A stretch of DNA of 64,000 bases from Porodaedalea pini (Eukaryota > Basidiomycota > Agaricomycetes > Hymenochaetales > Hymenochaetaceae), in contig NBAY01000059.1 in NCBI GenBank assembly GCA_002794775.1, positions 1 to 64,000 of the forward strand. The letters run 5' to 3'. Numbering within the stretch: position 1 is the stretch's first letter; each line of letters opens with the position of its first letter. The translations under genes and the position numbers were made by a program. The notes below the pieces were generated by a model. It had not been told where the DNA came from. It did not search any database and saw only the letters and a program-made list of their open reading frames with translations. This document shows, piece by piece, positions 33,950-44,841 of the stretch.

Positions 33950-35266
33950 GTGCCCTGTTTGCCATACCTGCCTTCGTCCTCACGTGACCAAACTCCGGGC
34001 TTGCGCCTGCATCTGACAAGGGTGGACTCGGGAAGTGCATCGCGTTGTGCACTGCAGAAACCGGAGACGATCCAAATGCGCTCGCACCCTAGCTTTTCAT
34101 GTGTTGCATGCCGCGTGACTGCTCTTCCTGCGGCGGCGTAGTACTCTTGCCGACCCAGAGACGCGGTCCTAGGGCATCGCCCAGTGAGCGTTCGCGGCGT
34201 CCAACCACATGTGATGGGACCGGAGAGATTCGCCCATGTTCGATTCGAATAGCATCGATCCTGTAATGATTTCGATACGAGAGTGAGTGCGGCGACGAAA
34301 GTGCGCCGCGGGCGAAGAAGCGGCAATGACAGAGGTGACAGCGGTGTGAGCAGTTTTGCAAGGATCTTACGACGCTTGTCGTTAGACTGCCTTTGAGTCT
34401 GCATCTGCTGAGTGGATGGAAGCGAAGCGTCCATTTGGTAGACTGTCGGCACGCGCGATCTGTTGGAGGGGTCCATTGACGTCAGCTCTGTCAGAAGACC
34501 GCAGGGGTTGGACGTGTCCGAAGAGGTATTCGCCTTTGACGAGAGAGACACCTCGCCTTCCCTCTTATCCAACTCCGGCTCGACCCGTCACCTTCCCCCG
34601 CACCGCCCCGATGTAGCAGAGCGCCGACTGCAGGACGCTACGTCTCGTGCGTGAACGGTGAGGCGAGTGCGATGCAGCGCGTATGCGACGAAGTGCGCAA
34701 GCGTATTCGGTATCACTGGTGCCCCTCTTGATCCTGCCATTGCGGTAGCGGGGGGCACGCAAGACGACTGCGGTCGAGGACGATGTGGAAGAGGTGGAGG
34801 ACGACGGAGGAAGGATCTCGGGGCAGTTGAAGGTATGGCTGACGAAGCGCGCACAGAGCTTGCTGGTGTCTTCGTGCCCGTAGTAAGTGGCGACTGCCGG
34901 TGGAGGTGCTGCCGGCGCGGGGTGGTGCGAGTGGTGTGCGCGCGGGACTGCCGATGACTGTTTTTTTGTCGAACGTTTTCGGCGCGGTCGGAGGAAAAAA
35001 ACGCGATAGAGAACAAGACACCGATCAACAGCCGATCATCACTCAAGTATCAGAGATCGGGGGGAAAGAGGGGGGACGCTTACAGAACTCGAGGTAGATG
35101 CTGCGGCAGCGGCGGACGCAGAAGACGATTTCGCAGGTGGAGGCGGGGCGTACGTCGCGCGGTGCACGCGCCGGAAGGGCGAGTGGTTCGAGCTGGCACT
35201 CGATGATGATATCGAATGCTGATGCGGATGGGGGTGGGGATGGCGCGGGGCGTGGACGGTGGCCAT
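33950..35266 (-). pseudogene. PCL-type cyclin gene fragment, left arm
   Basis: It starts with an ATG at 35266 and a His/Ser/Ala-rich N-terminus. An intron (GTAAGC...AACAG) and cyclin-box pieces follow: KLCARFVSHTFNCPE, AHFVAYALHRTRL, LQSALCYIGAVRGKV, RRTFVAALTLVSKSLQDRCY and RLWVGKS. These lie in different frames, so several frameshifts have accumulated. Ser/Pro-rich tail sequence (FPSPPLSDAGASPEFGHVRT) continues to about 33950. The family binds a cyclin-dependent kinase in cell-cycle or nutrient control. This copy cannot encode it. Confidence 0.7.
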
Positions 35267-35479
35267 ATTCGCTGCGGCGGGCTCTCTGGCTCTGGGCGTT
35301 GACGAGCGTCTGTGAGCGTCAAAGGACAGGTGGAGTTGATGCGTGAGAAGAGGTCGCTACGAATGTTTTGATTGGAACGAGATCCTTCTCGGACACAACG
35401 GTTGCGTCGCGTTCGCCGAAGTGCGCAGTGAGAAAGGCAGATGAGAAAACGGCTGACGTCGATGTTGAGGCGTGTGGAA

Positions 35480-35853
35480 CATTGGCGGGGGCAGAAGGAA
35501 GAGGTGAGGAATGCGTCCCAGGTGAACAGGGCGAGGGAAGTTGAACCGCTCGACGGTTTCGGTGAATGTCGCCAGTCCCTCCCTGCCTGACAATGACGAG
35601 AGAGAGGACAGCGACGTTGCGACCGATGATGCAGCCACGGGCCGGCTTGCACTTTCTCACCAGTGCGGCAGAGATGGTAGCAAGAGTGACCAGCAGAAAG
35701 GAGAAGACGAGCAGTTAGGAATGAGTACACCCTGCTTCATCGGGAAGTCCTGCTCGTCGTTTCCGCCAGAGACGCGGAAGACGTGGCCCTTGAACTCATC
35801 ACCGAGCAAGTCGCTGGGGACACCTGGGACATCTTGCCGTGGAAAATGCGGTA
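35480..35853 (-). pseudogene. Ribosomal protein eS6 gene fragment, left arm
   Basis: Pieces of the conserved N-terminal half of the small-subunit protein eS6 occur in several frames: [44 protein letters not shown] and [20 protein letters not shown]. Frameshifts separate them, so it is non-functional. It abuts the HSP90 fragment tail-out (opposite orientation) at about 35850. Confidence 0.75.
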
Positions 35854-36951
35854 ACGACCACCTCGCTATGAAGCACTTCTCGGTAGAAGGTCAGCTCAAA
35901 TTCAAGGCTATTCTCTACATTCCGAAGCGGTGAGTCTCCTTGCTGGCCTTGCTATGAACCTGTTTCTGACGTCTCTTTTAGCGCACCGTTCGACCTCTTC
36001 GAGTCCAAGAAGAAGCGTAACAACATTAAGCTCTACGTCCGCCCCGTCTTCATTATGGACGACTGCGAGGATCTCATCCCCGAGTACCTTAACTTCGTCA
36101 AGGGTATCGTCGACTCTGAGGATCTCCCGCTCAACATCTCGCGTGAGACGCTCCAGCAGAACAAGATTCTCAAGGTCATCCGCAAGAACATCGTGAAGAA
36201 GTGCCTCGACCTCATCCAGGAGATCTCGGAGGACAAGGACAACTTCAAGAAGTTCTACGAGGCGTTCGGCAAGAACCTCAAGCTTGGTATCCACGAGGAT
36301 GCGCAGAACCGCAGCAAGCTCGCCGAGTTCCTCCGCTTCTACTCGACGAAGTCGACTGAGGAGCAGGTCTCGCTGAAAAAGGGTACGTGTTCAAGCGGCG
36401 GCCCTGTCCCGTTATTTGGTTGCTGACATCTTACCGCAGACTACATCACGCGGATGCCTGAGATTCAGAAGTCCATCTACTACCTCACTGGCGAGTCGCT
36501 CAATGCCGTCAAGGACTCTCCCTTCCTTGAGGCTCTCAAGAAGCAGGGCTTCGAGGTACTCCTGCTTGTTGACCCGATCGACGAGTACGCCGTCACTCAG
36601 CTCAAGGAGTTCGACGGTCACAAGCTCGTGTGCGTGTCGAAGGAGGGTCTGGAGCTCGAGGAGACCAAAGAGGAGAAGAAGGAGCGCGAGAGTGAGGCCT
36701 CGCAGTTCGAGGAGCTCTGCAAGGTCGTCAAGGATGCGCTCGGCGACAAGATCGAGAAGGTCGTCATCTCGAACCGCGTCACCGACTCAACATGTGTGCT
36801 CGTCACCGGCCAGTTCGGCTGGTCCGCAAATATGGAGCGCATCATGAAGGCGCAGGCGCTTCGCGACTCGTCAATGTCATCGTACATGGCGTCGAAGAAG
36901 ACGCTTATGCTTAACCCGCACAACGCGATCATCAAGGTCCTTCGATGTTGA
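35851..36951 (+). pseudogene. HSP90 gene fragment (middle and part of C-terminal domain), left arm
   Basis: Cytosolic HSP90 sequence beginning [14 protein letters not shown], then [40 protein letters not shown] and [16 protein letters not shown], ending IIKVLRC. Spliced it gives about 330 codons without interruption. GT-AG introns lie at 35930-35981 and 36383-36439. The whole N-terminal ATPase domain and the last part of the dimerisation domain, including the usual acidic Glu-Glu-Val-Asp type tail, are missing. The retained introns show capture from genomic DNA. The intact frame in this piece, unlike its neighbours, suggests it was captured last. A chimeric transcript could express it, but no promoter was identified. 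Confidence 0.88.
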
Positions 36952-37040
36952 TCGTCTTTTGCTGGCCCATCGCCAGGTCAGCGATGTCGACACTTCATGG
37001 CCGGTGGTGTCTTGAGGAGCTCGTCGTGTTCTGTCCCTTC

Positions 37041-37120
37041 AGGCAAGCAAAAAAAAAATGATTGAAAGTAATTATTAGTATATTCAAATAGTTTTTATGA
37101 TTAATTTTTTTTTGCTTACC
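37041..37120. repeat. AT-rich mini inverted repeat, left arm
   Basis: AGGCAAGCAAAAAAAAA at one side and TTTTTTTTGCTTACCT at the other form imperfect inverted ends of an 80-bp AT-rich block, possibly a tiny MITE. The mirror is at 38423-38502. Confidence 0.35.
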
Positions 37121-37380
37121 TTGAGTGTGTGGCCGGTGGGACAGCCGTGCTCGTCGTCGATGGTGAAGACGAAACGACACGAACAACGACGACGCGTTGG
37201 TTGTGTTGCCTAATTTGGCCGATCGCCGCATCTCAAACAAGCAATCAAAGCATTCCGATTCTTTCGGAAATCTCGAAAGTCTCAGCTGTTGGCCTCAAAC
37301 AAATTCTACGGACGCGTTTAAAAATACAAAAAAATATGGAATAGTTTTATTATGTATGTATCTCTATCATATCCAGTAAT

Positions 37381-38162
37381 TACGCGTCCAACGCGTTTTT
37401 CAATGGAGTCATAAATACAACAGTAATCTTGACATGCAGCACCAGGCCTCCAGAAGCATACACAAAAGTACAATATACCCTGAAAGGCCTGACATCTATT
37501 CTATCATGAAGTAAGTGATACATTGTGTATGTATGCAAGGTTTCAAGCCAATCAGACATGAACTGACTTCATAATAGAGAAGGAGGTGGTTTCATGAGAT
37601 CTTCTGAATCTGAGTGTTTTGTATATCCTGTTCCCACTTTCTACTTTGATGGCACATAAAATATTCTGGATATCTTTCTTGGAGCATACTTAAATACAAA
37701 TAACTAATTTTGTTGAGCTTCTCATACTGTGAACCAACTAAAAACATGAATATATGCTTTCTCTGAACTTCTAAAAACCATGCTTTTCGATGTTTTGCAA
37801 TTCACCCAGCTCCAACCACTGAGGCTGGAAACTTGTAAATTTACTTAAAAATAGACATATCCATTCTTGATATGCTTAATATTTTATGTGCCATCAAAGT
37901 AGAAAGTGGGAACAGGATATACAAAACACTCAGATTCAGAAGATCTCATGAAACCACCTCCTTCTCTATTATGAAGTCAGTTCATGTCTGATTGGCTTGA
38001 AACCTTGCATACATACACAATGTATCACTTACTTCATGATAGAATAGATGTCAGGCCTTTCAGGGTATATTGTACTTTTGTGTATGCTTCTGGAGGCCTG
38101 GTGCTGCATGTCAAGATTACTGTTGTATTTATGACTCCATTGAAAAACGCGTTGGACGCGTA
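37381..38162. repeat. Central foldback of the giant palindrome
   Basis: The innermost 285 bp of each arm, starting TACGCGTCCAACGCG, together with the loop have the size and layout of an independent foldback element, like 3639-4490. They may be the seed from which the large palindrome formed. The outer boundary of such an element is a guess from the GC-rich ACGCGTCC motif. Confidence 0.35.
37666..37877. other. Unpaired loop of the giant palindrome
   Basis: 212 bp, AT-rich, the only single-copy part of the element. There is no open frame and no similarity that I can name. Its existence shows that the palindrome is not a simple read fold-back. Confidence 0.85.
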
Positions 38163-38591
38163 ATTACTGGATATGATAGAGATACATACATAATAAAACT
38201 ATTCCATATTTTTTTGTATTTTTAAACGCGTCCGTAGAATTTGTTTGAGGCCAACAGCTGAGACTTTCGAGATTTCCGAAAGAATCGGAATGCTTTGATT
38301 GCTTGTTTGAGATGCGGCGATCGGCCAAATTAGGCAACACAACCAACGCGTCGTCGTTGTTCGTGTCGTTTCGTCTTCACCATCGACGACGAGCACGGCT
38401 GTCCCACCGGCCACACACTCAAGGTAAGCAAAAAAAAATTAATCATAAAAACTATTTGAATATACTAATAATTACTTTCAATCATTTTTTTTTTGCTTGC
38501 CTGAAGGGACAGAACACGACGAGCTCCTCAAGACACCACCGGCCATGAAGTGTCGACATCGCTGACCTGGCGATGGGCCAGCAAAAGACGA

Positions 38592-39692
38592 TCAACATCG
38601 AAGGACCTTGATGATCGCGTTGTGCGGGTTAAGCATAAGCGTCTTCTTCGACGCCATGTACGATGACATTGACGAGTCGCGAAGCGCCTGCGCCTTCATG
38701 ATGCGCTCCATATTTGCGGACCAGCCGAACTGGCCGGTGACGAGCACACATGTTGAGTCGGTGACGCGGTTCGAGATGACGACCTTCTCGATCTTGTCGC
38801 CGAGCGCATCCTTGACGACCTTGCAGAGCTCCTCGAACTGCGAGGCCTCACTCTCGCGCTCCTTCTTCTCCTCTTTGGTCTCCTCGAGCTCCAGACCCTC
38901 CTTCGACACGCACACGAGCTTGTGACCGTCGAACTCCTTGAGCTGAGTGACGGCGTACTCGTCGATCGGGTCAACAAGCAGGAGTACCTCGAAGCCCTGC
39001 TTCTTGAGAGCCTCAAGGAAGGGAGAGTCCTTGACGGCATTGAGCGACTCGCCAGTGAGGTAGTAGATGGACTTCTGAATCTCAGGCATCCGCGTGATGT
39101 AGTCTGCGGTAAGATGTCAGCAACCAAATAACGGGACAGGGCCGCCGCTTGAACACGTACCCTTTTTCAGCGAGACCTGCTCCTCAGTCGACTTCGTCGA
39201 GTAGAAGCGGAGGAACTCGGCGAGCTTGCTGCGGTTCTGCGCATCCTCGTGGATACCAAGCTTGAGGTTCTTGCCGAACGCCTCGTAGAACTTCTTGAAG
39301 TTGTCCTTGTCCTCCGAGATCTCCTGGATGAGGTCGAGGCACTTCTTCACGATGTTCTTGCGGATGACCTTGAGAATCTTGTTCTGCTGGAGCGTCTCAC
39401 GCGAGATGTTGAGCGGGAGATCCTCAGAGTCGACGATACCCTTGACGAAGTTAAGGTACTCGGGGATGAGATCCTCGCAGTCGTCCATAATGAAGACGGG
39501 GCGGACGTAGAGCTTAATGTTGTTACGCTTCTTCTTGGACTCGAAGAGGTCGAACGGTGCGCTAAAAGAGACGTCAGAAACAGGTTCATAGCAAGGCCAG
39601 CAAGGAGACTCACCGCTTCGGAATGTAGAGAATAGCCTTGAATTTGAGCTGACCTTCTACCGAGAAGTGCTTCATAGCGAGGTGGTCGTTAC
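38592..39692 (-). pseudogene. HSP90 gene fragment, right arm
   Basis: Same sequence as the left-arm copy, introns at 39562-39613 and 39104-39160. The two copies converge on the centre, so transcription through the loop would give a long HSP90 hairpin. Confidence 0.88.
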
Positions 39693-40063
39693 CGCATTTT
39701 CCACGGCAAGATGTCCCAGGTGTCCCCAGCGACTTGCTCGGTGATGAGTTCAAGGGCCACGTCTTCCGCGTCTCTGGCGGAAACGACGAGCAGGACTTCC
39801 CGATGAAGCAGGGTGTACTCATTCCTAACTGCTCGTCTTCTCCTTTCTGCTGGTCACTCTTGCTACCATCTCTGCCGCACTGGTGAGAAAGTGCAAGCCG
39901 GCCCGTGGCTGCATCATCGGTCGCAACGTCGCTGTCCTCTCTCTCGTCATTGTCAGGCAGGGAGGGACTGGCGACATTCACCGAAACCGTCGAGCGGTTC
40001 AACTTCCCTCGCCCTGTTCACCTGGGACGCATTCCTCACCTCTTCCTTCTGCCCCCGCCAATG
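39690..40063 (+). pseudogene. Ribosomal protein eS6 gene fragment, right arm
   Basis: Mirror of the left-arm eS6 fragment with the same frameshifts, so the damage predates the duplication or has been homogenised. Confidence 0.75.
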
Positions 40064-40276
40064 TTCCACACGCCTCAACATCGACGTCAGCCGTTTTCTC
40101 ATCTGCCTTTCTCACTGCGCACTTCGGCGAACGCGACGCAACCGTTGTGTCCGAGAAGGATCTCGTTCCAATCAAAACATTCGTAGCGACCTCTTCTCAC
40201 GCATCAACTCCACCTGTCCTTTGACGCTCACAGACGCTCGTCAACGCCCAGAGCCAGAGAGCCCGCCGCAGCGAAT

Positions 40277-41593
40277 ATGGCCACCGTCCACGCCCCGCGC
40301 CATCCCCACCCCCATCCGCATCAGCATTCGATATCATCATCGAGTGCCAGCTCGAACCACTCGCCCTTCCGGCGCGTGCACCGCGCGACGTACGCCCCGC
40401 CTCCACCTGCGAAATCGTCTTCTGCGTCCGCCGCTGCCGCAGCATCTACCTCGAGTTCTGTAAGCGTCCCCCCTCTTTCCCCCCGATCTCTGATACTTGA
40501 GTGATGATCGGCTGTTGATCGGTGTCTTGTTCTCTATCGCGTTTTTTTCCTCCGACCGCGCCGAAAACGTTCGACAAAAAAACAGTCATCGGCAGTCCCG
40601 CGCGCACACCACTCGCACCACCCCGCGCCGGCAGCACCTCCACCGGCAGTCGCCACTTACTACGGGCACGAAGACACCAGCAAGCTCTGTGCGCGCTTCG
40701 TCAGCCATACCTTCAACTGCCCCGAGATCCTTCCTCCGTCGTCCTCCACCTCTTCCACATCGTCCTCGACCGCAGTCGTCTTGCGTGCCCCCCGCTACCG
40801 CAATGGCAGGATCAAGAGGGGCACCAGTGATACCGAATACGCTTGCGCACTTCGTCGCATACGCGCTGCATCGCACTCGCCTCACCGTTCACGCACGAGA
40901 CGTAGCGTCCTGCAGTCGGCGCTCTGCTACATCGGGGCGGTGCGGGGGAAGGTGACGGGTCGAGCCGGAGTTGGATAAGAGGGAAGGCGAGGTGTCTCTC
41001 TCGTCAAAGGCGAATACCTCTTCGGACACGTCCAACCCCTGCGGTCTTCTGACAGAGCTGACGTCAATGGACCCCTCCAACAGATCGCGCGTGCCGACAG
41101 TCTACCAAATGGACGCTTCGCTTCCATCCACTCAGCAGATGCAGACTCAAAGGCAGTCTAACGACAAGCGTCGTAAGATCCTTGCAAAACTGCTCACACC
41201 GCTGTCACCTCTGTCATTGCCGCTTCTTCGCCCGCGGCGCACTTTCGTCGCCGCACTCACTCTCGTATCGAAATCATTACAGGATCGATGCTATTCGAAT
41301 CGAACATGGGCGAATCTCTCCGGTCCCATCACATGTGGTTGGACGCCGCGAACGCTCACTGGGCGATGCCCTAGGACCGCGTCTCTGGGTCGGCAAGAGT
41401 ACTACGCCGCCGCAGGAAGAGCAGTCACGCGGCATGCAACACATGAAAAGCTAGGGTGCGAGCGCATTTGGATCGTCTCCGGTTTCTGCAGTGCACAACG
41501 CGATGCACTTCCCGAGTCCACCCTTGTCAGATGCAGGCGCAAGCCCGGAGTTTGGTCACGTGAGGACGAAGGCAGGTATGGCAAACAGGGCAC
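40277..41593 (+). pseudogene. PCL-type cyclin gene fragment, right arm
   Basis: Mirror of the left-arm cyclin fragment. ATG at 40277, N-terminal repeats of His-Pro, intron starting GTAAGCGTCCCC at about 40458, then cyclin-box pieces in shifted frames. Confidence 0.7.
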
Positions 41594-41662
41594 TTAGATG
41601 TGCTGCGACGCTGCCAGATGATGCGGCCGTGCATCTATCCCAGAGCGTCACATCGACATCAC

Positions 41663-42839
41663 CATCACCATGCAGAAGAACCAGGTCCAGACTGAGGAAG
41701 ACGCGCTACTTTCGCTCTAGCTGCGTCTCATTGAGCCGGCTTTCAAGTGGGAAGTGCTGCCTAACCTTATTGCGCACGACCCTTACTTCAGCGGCTGGAA
41801 CCAGATGATCTTTGGCAATGCCTCTGATTGGAAGGCCATGGACCCTGTCCCGTATTTCATGGATGGCGCCAGTGGTATCCTTGATGCCTGCCGTCAAGTC
41901 AAAGAGTGCATAAGGCCTTTGCGTATGTCTACCGCATGACGAACGATTCATTGTGAGTTGACTGTACCTGGCTAGAGCTCCAGGTTTGGCTCATTATATA
42001 ATTTGCATCCTTGTACATGCTGATATGTTATACTTGCAGAATGCTGCTGGCAATGGCTCGACCTCATGGGATCCCGCTGTTGACAGGTGGAGTCCTGCTC
42101 ATTTTCTTGACACTGCTGAAATGTCCGCCGCTTTCGGTATTGCTTACAACTAGCTTTACGACATGTGGGCTGATGACAAGAAGGAGATGATCCGGTCCAC
42201 TTTGAAACAGTATGATCTGTCCCTTGGCATTGCTGCTCTGGTGCAGGGCACGAATGGCTGGTGGTCAGATGCTGATATTAAGGGTAACTGGAACTGTGTT
42301 TGCAATGGTGGTCTCACTTTGGTATCTCTCACCATCCTTGGTGATGACATGACTGGAAACACGGTGCAGCTTCTTCCTCTTACTGTCGTGAATGCGAAGG
42401 AGAACTGCTTTGCTGTCTCAGATGATGGTTTGTGGGCGGAGACAGCAAACTAAAAAACTATTGGTACTTCGAAATGACTGGCTAGTCTGAGATGACCTCT
42501 TCGCTTGTGTCGGCAACTGGTTGGGAGTCCGGCATGCTCAGTAACAACCCAAACTTGAACCTCAGTGGTTTTTTGCACATGTACATTCAGGGTGCGACTT
42601 TGCTCTTCAACTACAGTGACCATGGCCCCAACAAGTACACTGCTACCATGGACTCACTCATTTCCTGGCAGATCAGTTCAACTCCCCAAGCTATGCTCTG
42701 TACCAACATGATCAGTATGATGCTGCTGACCCTTGGAGCATGTTCTAGTATGGTCATTGTAGCTCACCAACATGCAGTGCTCAGTGCACAGCAAACATTG
42801 CTTTCTTTTGCTCTCACATCAAACAACATTGTCATCTGA
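41663..42839 (+). pseudogene. Heparinase/alginate-lyase-like gene fragment, right arm
   Basis: Mirror of the left-arm lyase fragment, intron at 41984-42039, with the same in-frame stops and frameshift. Confidence 0.5.
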
Positions 42840-43061
42840 CCTGCAGTGGCTTGCAGTGTGTTGATTGGTCTCCAGAGCAAGGCAGCTAAGATTCAGAGCC
42901 TAGAATAAAATGATTGAGTAATTCTCCATAGAATATTCAAGACTTCTATTCTAGACCTATTTGATTTTCATGACATAACAGTTTTTACTTCTCAAAAAAA
43001 GAAAAAAAAATCTTAGGCAGGAATTAAAAAAGATAATAAGTAGCTAGGCACACCCAACTGG

Positions 43062-43331
43062 GTATTCCCAAATAGTTGGGAGTGCCCAACTGGGTGTACC
43101 CAGATGGTTGGGAGTGCCCAACTGGGCATGCCCAGATGGTTGGGAGTGCCCAACTGGGCATGTCCAGATGGCTGGGAGTGCCCAACTGGGCATGCCCAGA
43201 TGGCTGGGAGTGCCCAACTGGGCATGCCCAGATGGCTGGGAGTGCCCAACTGGGCATGCCCAGATGGCTGGGAGTGCCCAACTGGGCATGCCCAGATGGC
43301 TGGGAGTGCCCAACTGGGCATGCCCAAATAA
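43062..43331. repeat. 32-bp tandem repeats, right arm
   Basis: Mirror of 32211-32480 with the same number of units. Confidence 0.8.
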
Positions 43332-44521
43332 CTGGGAGTACCTAACTGGGCATACCCAATGTATCTGGGAATACCTAGCTAGACACTTTCAAATGTTTTA
43401 GGCACATCCAACTAGACACCTCTGAATCTTTGTATATACCTAAGACATCTAGGCTCTCTCAGTCAGGCTCTCCTTTTCATCTCAGTAGTGTCTAATCTTA
43501 TTTCTCTTTGCAGTAATAAATTGATCCTATATAGAAGGCACCTAGATAGTGCCAACACTTGAGCCCACAAGACAGACAGGACAAAACAATATTTGTTGCT
43601 GTCAGAGAGACTGAGGCAACAAAGGCATCAGAAAGGGTTTAAATAGGAAGGATTATATAATATGAACTATACAGTACCAGTCTGAAAGGAATCTGTTGAG
43701 AATTACTCTCAGAATGTATAAATCTTTGATATATGTCTGCCAAAGGATCACTTGACTCAGTGCAAGTGCATATGAGCTTTGAATGAGTTCATATTAGCTT
43801 TGGATGGGTTAAGGAGTGAAGGGAATATGAAAAGAATATAAATAGAATATAATGTGCTATGCTTCAAATGTCCAGAGGCTATGCTGCCACCAAGTTTCAG
43901 ACTCAGACTCAGTGCAGTCATGGTACGGCTGTATGGTGGCCTTCTGGAGTTTGTGCATCTTGGAATATCAGCAACTCAGTACCTCAGAGTCATGACATGA
44001 TGTCCAGCCAGTTGATGTTAAGTCAGATGTGGTAAAAATACTCTGGTGGGCTTACAGAAGCTGCTCAATTTGAGAATGAATGTAGAGCTCAAGAATCAAC
44101 CATGAGGTTCTAGCTTGATTGTTATGACCTAAGGGAGAAGAAACTTGTAGCAATAGAATTGAGATTTGAACTTTGAAGTAGAATGAAGCCCCAAATTAAA
44201 TAAATAAAATTTGAGCTTGATTGAGGTCAAGATACATTCAAAACTGAGCTCAAAGCTTAATCAAACAACTTGCTATTTGCACTTAACAATGAGTAGTCTG
44301 CAATAGCAAGCTCAGATGTCAATATAATTGACTTTCATTCTTTATAATGTCTACAAGCTATATACAGAACTTAAAATAGCAGATGCACATTCAGCATGCA
44401 ACCTATATTTATATATGCATCTATGAAGCCATTAGAAGTATACAGCTGAAGAAGAAAATAAAAAAATAAAAGGGGAGGGAGGGATGATTTTCTGGGTGTG
44501 CCCCAAAGTCCCCCAGACAGT

Positions 44522-44834
44522 CAGTGACAGTGACATATCTGGGTACACCCAGGGCATGCCCACCTGGGTACACCCAAAAAATTGGGCATGCCCATATGGG
44601 CACACCCAGAAAATTGGGCATGCCCACTAGGAACATTGGGGAGGCCCAGTTGAGAGTGCCCTAGAAGCTGGGTAGGCCCAATTTTCCCACAGTAATAACA
44701 ATTGGGTATACCCAGCTCACACCCACTGGGTGCACCCAGGAAATTGGGTACGCCCAAACCTGACCCCTAATAGGCTAATTATCTGTGTGTAAGAATTAGC
44801 CTAATAGGTCTACTTTTAGGGGTAGCCTGAAGTG
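44522..44834 (-). repeat. Terminal region of right arm: hairpin and GGGCATGCCC motif array
   Basis: Mirror of 30708-31020. It ends in GCCTGAAGTG at the insertion boundary. Confidence 0.6.
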
Positions 44835-44841
44835 CCGGTGT

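Larger units (their letters stand above)
30708..37665 (+). repeat. Left arm of the giant palindrome
   Basis: Inverted copy of 37878-44834. Pairing begins with CACTTCAGG at 30708 and ends with CATAAAATATT at 37665. The flanks (LTR on the outside, loop on the inside) do not pair. The only difference noticed is 10 T near 32532-32541 against 9 A in the right arm. Confidence 0.93.
30708..44834. mobile_element. Giant palindromic gene-capturing element, 14,127 bp
   Basis: An inverted duplication with arms of about 6958 and 6957 bp and a 212-bp unique loop, inserted in the 3' LTR of element 3 and flanked by CCGGTGT (30701-30707 and 44835-44841). Outer ends read CACTTCAGGCTACCCC on both strands. All open frames of one arm recur identically in the other at coordinates summing to 75543 (75542 beyond a T10/A9 run near 32540/42996). 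Each arm carries fragments of a polysaccharide lyase, a cyclin, eS6 and HSP90. There is no transposase gene, so it must be moved in trans. The 7-bp duplication does not fit CACTA (2-3 bp) or hAT (8 bp), so the superfamily is open. Confidence 0.9.
37878..44834 (-). repeat. Right arm of the giant palindrome
   Basis: Reverse complement of 30708-37665, ending GGTAGCCTGAAGTG at 44834, followed by the right target copy CCGGTGT (44835-44841). Confidence 0.93.

Noticed and set aside
35851..36951. HSP90 as a complete functional gene
   Set aside because: The N-terminal ATPase domain and the C-terminal end are absent. Only about 330 of roughly 700 residues are present.
37197..38346. Mirrored short ORFs around the centre of the palindrome
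   Set aside because: They are by-products of the inverted repeat without domain or coding signal.
30708..44834. Palindrome as a sequencing or assembly fold-back artefact
   Set aside because: A fold-back read would mirror its flank as well and would not stop at a 7-bp target duplication inside an LTR. The 212-bp loop is asymmetric and both outer flanks are the two halves of one LTR. Long reads should still confirm it.
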